From Actinomycetota bacterium (lineage in GTDB: Bacteria > Actinomycetota > Acidimicrobiia > Acidimicrobiales > Ilumatobacteraceae): a stretch of DNA of 64,000 nt. The position numbers were made by a program, and so were the translations under genes. Location of the stretch: contig VGAK01000007.1 in NCBI GenBank assembly GCA_016870775.1, forward strand, positions 1 to 64,000, in the 5' to 3' direction. Of the stretch, positions 59,581-64,000 are shown in pieces (positions within the stretch are counted from its first letter, which is position 1; every line of letters begins with the position of its first letter). The notes beneath the pieces were generated by a model, which was not told the origin of the DNA, searched no databases, and saw only the letters and a list, made by a program, of their open reading frames with translations.

Positions 59581-60753
59581 TCAGCGAAAACGGCGCATGT
59601 GCACGCTCTGGGCCAGCCCGATCATCATGGCGAAGGCCACCGTGTGGGACCCCCCGTAGGACACGAAGGGCAGGGGCACCCCGCTGACCGGGGTGATGCC
59701 CATCGTCATTCCGATGTTCTGGAAGGCCTGCCAGAGGATCATCGTGAACACCCCGGTGCAGACCAGGGTGCCGAGGCGGTCCTGGGCGAGGCGGGCGATC
59801 CTGAAGATGCGCCACAGCACAACTGCGAACAGAGACAGCACGATCCCGCAGCCCACCATCCCGAACTGCTCCCCCACCGCGGAAAAGACGAAGTCGGTCG
59901 ACTGCACCGGGATGAACCGGCCGTTGGTGAGCGGCCCGTCGAGATAGCCCTTGCCGAAGAAGCCGCCCGTGGCGACGGCGCGCTTGGCGAAGCGCACCTG
60001 GGTGATCAGTTGCTGGAGGCTTGCCGAGTCGGAGTTCTGGTTCAAGAACCCGGTGATGCGCTGCAACTGGTAGTCGCGCACCACTCCCGAGACCACACCG
60101 GCCACCACCGACGAGACGCTCAGCGTGGTGATCAAGATGATGTAGCGGGCCCTCGCGCCGGCCACCAACAGCACACCCATCGCCATCGCAACCACGACCG
60201 AGGCCGACCCGAGGTCGGGTTCGACCGCGATCAGCACCACCGGCACACCGACGATGAACAGCGACCGGATGAACATCTCGTAGGACACCTCCTCGGTGTC
60301 ACCGCGCGCGAGGTATCCGGCCAGCAGCAGGAGCGTCGTGACCTTCGAGATCTCGGAGGGCTGCACCGAGATCGGCCCGAGGTCGAAGGACAGGCGCGCA
60401 CCGCCGATCACCGCACCGGTCACGAGCACGAGCACGAGCAGGAAGAGTGTCCCCGCGTACAACAGGTTCGCGTTCCCGTGCAACTGCACGTAGTCGAGCC
60501 ACATCACCACCACCATCGCCACCAGCGCCACGATGATGAAGGCCACCTGGCGCTGTGCGAACGAGAACGGGTCCGATCCCCTGCTGATGAGGCGCGGCCG
60601 CGTCGCCGAGTAGACGATGAAGACCCCGATCGTGTTGAGCAGACCGACCGCGGTCATGAGGACCCAGTCGATGCTGCGCGTCGGCGCGGTGATCCCCCGC
60701 TTGATGTTGCCGAGCCCGGAGTCGGGCCGGCGCGTGGAGAGAATCCCAGCCAT
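59581..60753 (-). CDS. rodA: RodA/FtsW-type peptidoglycan glycosyltransferase
   Basis: 390 aa, ATG sharing one base with the mrdA stop (TGATG). Ten membrane helices. SEDS signatures: GPISVQPSEISKVTTLL near residue 140, VEPDLGSASVV near 190, GQ-like QSTDFVFSAVGEQFGMVG near 300, and GVPLPFVSYGGSHTVA near 360. It polymerises lipid II for cell elongation together with the class B PBP encoded just upstream. RodA rather than FtsW follows from the mreC-mreD-mrdA-rodA order. Confidence 0.94.
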   Translation of the reverse strand: MAGILSTRRPDSGLGNIKRGITAPTRSIDWVLMTAVGLLNTIGVFIVYSATRPRLISRGSDPFSFAQRQVAFIIVALVAMVVVMWLDYVQLHGNANLLYAGTLFLLVLVLVTGAVIGGARLSFDLGPISVQPSEISKVTTLLLLAGYLARGDTEEVSYEMFIRSLFIVGVPVVLIAVEPDLGSASVVVAMAMGVLLVAGARARYIILITTLSVSSVVAGVVSGVVRDYQLQRITGFLNQNSDSASLQQLITQVRFAKRAVATGGFFGKGYLDGPLTNGRFIPVQSTDFVFSAVGEQFGMVGCGIVLSLFAVVLWRIFRIARLAQDRLGTLVCTGVFTMILWQAFQNIGMTMGITPVSGVPLPFVSYGGSHTVAFAMMIGLAQSVHMRRFR

Positions 60754-62918
60754 CAGTCGCGCACCGACGATCCGGTGCCGACCAGACACAGCGGGTTCGG
60801 CAGGTACTGGGGTTGGGCGACCTCGAAACTGTTCACGTCGAGCGGATCCGACGGGAGGGCCTTGCCGACCCGGATCTTGCCCGCGAGCGCGGTGAAGACG
60901 CACTTCACCACGGGTGCAGCCGCGCGGGATCCGAAACCGGCTTTCTCGATGAAGGTGCTCGCGGTGTAGGGCTTCGCAGGATCCTTCGAGAACGCCGCGA
61001 ACGCCGAGGAGTCGTTCCACGGCAGGTTGCCCGCGCCCTGTGCGGTGCCCGTCTTGCCGGCGATCGGCAGTGTCGCCTTCGGGTACGAGCGGAAGAGTTT
61101 CTCGCCGGTGGTCGCATGGTAGAAGTCGTACCGCTTGCCCGGTCCGTTGATCACGCGCGTCAATCCGCGCACGATCGGGTCGCGGACGTCCTCGCGAAGA
61201 CCGATGTCGCGGATCACCTGGGGGGCCGTGAAGTCGCGCAGGATCGTCCCCGCCCGCAGATCGACTGCGCCCGATTTTCCGTCGGGGGTCCCCGGAGTCC
61301 AGATCGCACGCACCACGCGGGGTCGCACGACCTTGCCGCCGTTGGCGAGGGTTCCATAGGCGACGGCCAACTGCAGTGGTGTGGCCGAGAGCAGGCCCTG
61401 TCCGATCGCGAACTGGACGTTGTCGCCCACGTAATAGCCCTCGCCCTCCTCCCTGGCGATCGCGCCCGACTCGGCGAGTCGCTCCTTGAGGAGCCGGCTC
61501 GGGATCGTGCCGGTGAACTCGTACGGCAGGTCGATCTCGGTCGGCGAACCGAACCCGAACAAGCGGACCTGTTCCTCGAGCACCGGCCTGTTGCCGCGCT
61601 CGGTGAAGATCTGCTCGCCGATCTTGTAGAAGAACACGTCGGAGGAAACCGCGAGGGAGTCCACGACGTTGACCCGGCCGTACTTGCACGGGGCGCCGTT
61701 GCCGCAGTTGGCGTTCTTGAAGATGCACTTGACGTTCAGCTGGCACCGCTCCTCGGGGATGCTCTGGAGCTTGTAGGTGCCCTCGTCCAAGAGCAGGTAC
61801 GACGTGCCGCCGGGAAGCTGGCCGGTGTTGAGCGCCGCGAAGGCGACGAAGGGCTTGAAGGTCGAACCGAGGTTGTAGCGACCCGAGATCGCCCGGTTCA
61901 CGAGGATCGACAGGTCGGGGTCGTCGGTGCGCGGGAAGAGCTGCTGGAACTTCTCCGAGGAGATGCCGGCGTTGAACCATCTGTTGTCGAAGTTCGGGTA
62001 GGAGGCCATCGCGAGCACCTCGCCGGTCTCGTGGTTCATCACCACGCTCGAGCCTGCCGGCGCCTTGTAGAAGACAGCCTCCGGGTACCTCGGGTCGGGC
62101 TCGCCGAAGGCGAGGACGGTGGGAGCCTCGGTGCGACGGCGCGCGCGGATCTCGGTCTGGAGGGCCTGTTCGGTGAACTGTTGCATGTCGAGGTCGATCG
62201 AGAGCTGGACGTCGTTGCCGGGTATCGGCTCCCGGCGCTCCAACTGGCGCAGGATCCGACCGCGGGAGTCGACCTCGTACTTCACGTAGCCCGGCGTGCC
62301 GCGCAGGACCGACTCGTAGGTCTGCTCGACACCGAACTGACCGACGCGGGCATCGGGGTCGTAGCCGAGATTCCTGTAGTACTCGAGTTCGGACTCGCGG
62401 ATCGCCCCGAGGAACCCCACCACGTGGCTCGCCACCGGCGCGTACGGGTACTCGCGTCTCCAGTGCTCGCGCACATCGACACCGGGGTAGTCCTCGGATC
62501 TCTCGCGCAAGAACACCGCGAGCGACTCGTCGATGTCCTCCCTCAGCGGGGCTGGCTGCAGCTGGTCGTAGCGCTTGGACTTGTAGCGCTCCTCCAACTG
62601 CTCGAGGCTCAGCCCGAGCGCCCCCGAGAGCCGGTTCCACATCTGCTGGCGTGCGAGCGGCCGCGCGACCACTTGGCGATCGATCGTCACGGTCAGCACA
62701 CGCTCGTTGTCAGCAACGATGCGCCCCTCGAGGTCGAAGATCCGGCCGCGCTCGGGGGTCAACTTCACCGTACGGGTGCGCACCTCCCGCACGCGTTCCT
62801 CGAGCCCCGGGGCATCGAGGACCTGCAGGAACCACAGACGGACGCACAGGATTCCCCCGAGGATCGCGGCCACCGTGCCGAGCACCGCCGTGCGCGAGAC
62901 GCGCCGTTCACCGACCAC
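60753..62918 (-). CDS. mrdA: Class B penicillin-binding protein 2 (elongation transpeptidase)
   Basis: 721 aa, GTG start. N-terminal membrane helix (~10-30), PBP dimerisation domain (~55-230), then the transpeptidase: SxxK as GSTFKPFVAF with nucleophile Ser near 349, SxD as AVSSDVFFYK near 430, KTG as IAGKTGTAQG near 626. Between them lies a short Cys-rich loop, CQLNVKCIFKNANCGNGAPC (four Cys), which may form disulfides or bind a metal outside the cell. It crosslinks peptidoglycan with RodA. It overlaps rodA and follows mreD by 6 bp. Confidence 0.94.
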   Translation of the reverse strand: MVGERRVSRTAVLGTVAAILGGILCVRLWFLQVLDAPGLEERVREVRTRTVKLTPERGRIFDLEGRIVADNERVLTVTIDRQVVARPLARQQMWNRLSGALGLSLEQLEERYKSKRYDQLQPAPLREDIDESLAVFLRERSEDYPGVDVREHWRREYPYAPVASHVVGFLGAIRESELEYYRNLGYDPDARVGQFGVEQTYESVLRGTPGYVKYEVDSRGRILRQLERREPIPGNDVQLSIDLDMQQFTEQALQTEIRARRRTEAPTVLAFGEPDPRYPEAVFYKAPAGSSVVMNHETGEVLAMASYPNFDNRWFNAGISSEKFQQLFPRTDDPDLSILVNRAISGRYNLGSTFKPFVAFAALNTGQLPGGTSYLLLDEGTYKLQSIPEERCQLNVKCIFKNANCGNGAPCKYGRVNVVDSLAVSSDVFFYKIGEQIFTERGNRPVLEEQVRLFGFGSPTEIDLPYEFTGTIPSRLLKERLAESGAIAREEGEGYYVGDNVQFAIGQGLLSATPLQLAVAYGTLANGGKVVRPRVVRAIWTPGTPDGKSGAVDLRAGTILRDFTAPQVIRDIGLREDVRDPIVRGLTRVINGPGKRYDFYHATTGEKLFRSYPKATLPIAGKTGTAQGAGNLPWNDSSAFAAFSKDPAKPYTASTFIEKAGFGSRAAAPVVKCVFTALAGKIRVGKALPSDPLDVNSFEVAQPQYLPNPLCLVGTGSSVRD

Positions 62919-62924
62919 TGCCGG

Positions 62925-63446
62925 TCACCTCACCCTCGTCCGGTCGCTCAGTGCCCACCTGCACACCCAGTGCGCCGGCGGTGTCGCGAGTGCGTTGAAG
63001 ACGGCGACGACGAGCGCGATCAGGAACACCTGACCGGTCAGGGCGCCCTCGGTGCCGGTCACCTCGAGGGCGAGCGGCATGAGGAACATCCCGAGCGCAC
63101 TGGCCGCCGCTGCCATCAACATGCGCGTCCACCAAGTGGGTGCGTGCACGAACGTGTTCGCGAGCCCCGAGGCGTACCCCACCACGGCGAACACCGCCGC
63201 GCCGAGACCGAGCGGCGTGGTCAGGACGAGGTCGTAGAGCAGGCCGACCACGAACCCGGCGACCGCCCCGGTCTCGGACCCGCGCGCGAGTCCGCTGGCA
63301 GCCGCGAGCAGCACCATCACCTGCAGGCTCACACCGAAGGGCCGCATGTCGTTGAGGATCGTGGTCTGCACACCGAGCAGCACCATGCCCACGAGCACGA
63401 GCCGGAACCACCGGTTCTCCGCGATGCGCAGGAGAGCGTCGATCAC
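62925..63446 (-). CDS. mreD: Rod-shape protein MreD
   Basis: 173 aa, GTG start in a GTGA overlap with mreC. Five membrane helices; ILNDMRPFGVSLQVMVLLA near residue 31 and GFVVGLLYDLVLTTPLGLGA near 64 are the family-type blocks. It is part of the elongasome linking MreC/MreB with PBP2 and RodA. An MreB gene is expected beyond the window edge. Confidence 0.87.
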   Translation of the reverse strand: MIDALLRIAENRWFRLVLVGMVLLGVQTTILNDMRPFGVSLQVMVLLAAASGLARGSETGAVAGFVVGLLYDLVLTTPLGLGAAVFAVVGYASGLANTFVHAPTWWTRMLMAAAASALGMFLMPLALEVTGTEGALTGQVFLIALVVAVFNALATPPAHWVCRWALSDRTRVR

Positions 63447-64000
63447 GGCTCGTCCACCCTCTCGGTGCTCGGCCGGTAGAGGAGCACCCTCACGAAATTG
63501 AGATAGTCGAGGTTCGCCGAGAGGTCGACCTCGAGCAGCGGACCGAGCGTGCCCGGCCTGCGCACGACCTTCGACACCGTCCCGACCACTATCCCCGGTG
63601 GCGCGAGTGATGTCGCACCACCGGCGGTGACGATCGGCGAGCCAACGGCGACCTCACCGAATCGACTCTGGCTCTCGATGAAGCGCACGAACGGCGAACG
63701 CGACAGACCCCTGCCCTCGAGCGCCCCGGTCTCGCGGAGCGGCAGATCGACACCGGCCGGCACCGTGATCGGCGACTTCGTCGCCTGGCCCGGCTGGTTG
63801 GGGCTCCCGTCACCGGGGACCGTCGTGGTCGCACCCGGGACCGGGATCGTCGAGGTGGTCGCGACAGTGGCACCCGGTGTGAACCCGGGGATGCCCGTCG
63901 TGGTCGTCGTGCGCGGCACCGTGGTCGTCGTCGATGTGGAGGTCGTGGAGGGTGCGGACTCGCCGCCCGGAATCGTCGTGGTGGTTGTGGTGGGGGGGGT
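63443..64000 (-). CDS. mreC: Rod-shape protein MreC, C-terminal part with a Thr-rich insertion (5' cut by window edge)
   Basis: 186 codons to the window end, no start in the window. The C-terminal half shows the MreC beta-domain: RFIESQSRFGEVAVGSPIVTAGG near the middle, APPGIVVGTVSKV, then LEVDLSANLDYLNFVRVLL at the end. The visible N-terminal ~80 residues are almost only Thr, Pro, Ser and Gly (VPRTTTTTG, TTSTIPVPGATTTVPG), an insertion not found in textbook MreC proteins. MreC is the extracytoplasmic scaffold that activates PBP2. The insertion could be O-mannosylated or span the wall. It is the first visible gene of the mreC-mreD-mrdA-rodA operon. Confidence 0.85.
   Translation of the reverse strand, partial: TPPTTTTTTIPGGESAPSTTSTSTTTTVPRTTTTTGIPGFTPGATVATTSTIPVPGATTTVPGDGSPNQPGQATKSPITVPAGVDLPLRETGALEGRGLSRSPFVRFIESQSRFGEVAVGSPIVTAGGATSLAPPGIVVGTVSKVVRRPGTLGPLLEVDLSANLDYLNFVRVLLYRPSTERVDEP

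Overview
The window is high-GC chromosomal DNA from an actinobacterium, most likely of the Acidimicrobiia type. This is inferred from the very GC-rich third codon positions, three F420-type (luciferase-like, LLM) oxidoreductases, the acyl-CoA/enoyl-CoA catabolic genes, the heterodimeric ABC exporter, and the murein elongation cluster sitting beside rne-rplU-rpmA and obg-proB. Coding density is about 95 percent. Many genes overlap by ATGA or GTGA. A striking number of first-in-operon genes carry a TANNNT-like -10 hexamer only 6-7 nt before the start codon and no Shine-Dalgarno sequence, so leaderless mRNAs are probably common here.

Layout. 0-0.4 kb: the C-terminal end of a tyrosine recombinase running into the 3' end of tRNA-Cys, the right boundary of an integrated element that lies mostly outside the window. 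0.5-5.2 kb: methyltransferase, small membrane protein, Cys/Met PLP enzyme, DUF1295-like membrane protein and acyltransferase, with a four-copy 24-bp tandem repeat that supplies the stop codons of two convergent genes. 5.3-13.6 kb: FAD-less Mop-type molybdenum hydroxylase, LLM oxidoreductase, a transaminase/omega-amidase pair, amidase and P450. 13.7-20 kb: envelope glycan cluster (LPG-synthase-like membrane protein, FrhB-like protein, pyruvyl transferase, GT2, GT-C). 20-24.1 kb: a compact ADP-ribose/NAD-themed module consisting of a CbxX-type AAA ATPase, an ADP-ribosylglycohydrolase fused to a dual-specificity-phosphatase-like domain, and a divergent NrtR-like Nudix regulator. 24.1-29.8 kb: acyl-CoA dehydrogenase, hydrolase, enoyl-CoA hydratase, phytanoyl-CoA-dioxygenase-like protein and two LLM enzymes.

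29.9-34.8 kb is a sulfur module: sulfite reductase, an unknown 85-aa protein, uroporphyrinogen-III methyltransferase and precorrin-2 dehydrogenase make the enzyme and its siroheme, and a divergent TauD-like dioxygenase could feed it sulfite. 34.8-38.5 kb: heterodimeric ABC exporter. 38.8 kb: tRNA-Gly. 38.9-42.3 kb: EamA transporter, small membrane proteins, and metX behind a SAM-riboswitch-like leader. 42.3-51.5 kb: PEP-mutase/isocitrate-lyase-family enzyme, acyl-CoA synthetase, APH-like kinase, SURF1, MBL-fold protein, short GMC oxidoreductase, and a VWA/MoxR (CoxE/CoxD-like) pair. 51.6-64 kb: housekeeping genes murJ, proB, obg, dgt, rpmA, rplU, rne, rodA, mrdA, mreD and mreC (5' end cut by the window edge).

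The best candidate for an under-described system is the 20-24.1 kb module. A repressor family known to sense ADP-ribose sits head-to-head with an ADP-ribose-removing enzyme that also carries a phosphatase-like P-loop, translationally coupled to a remodelling ATPase. The ATPase reading frame stays open for 76 codons past its stop and contains a partial copy of its own C-terminus.
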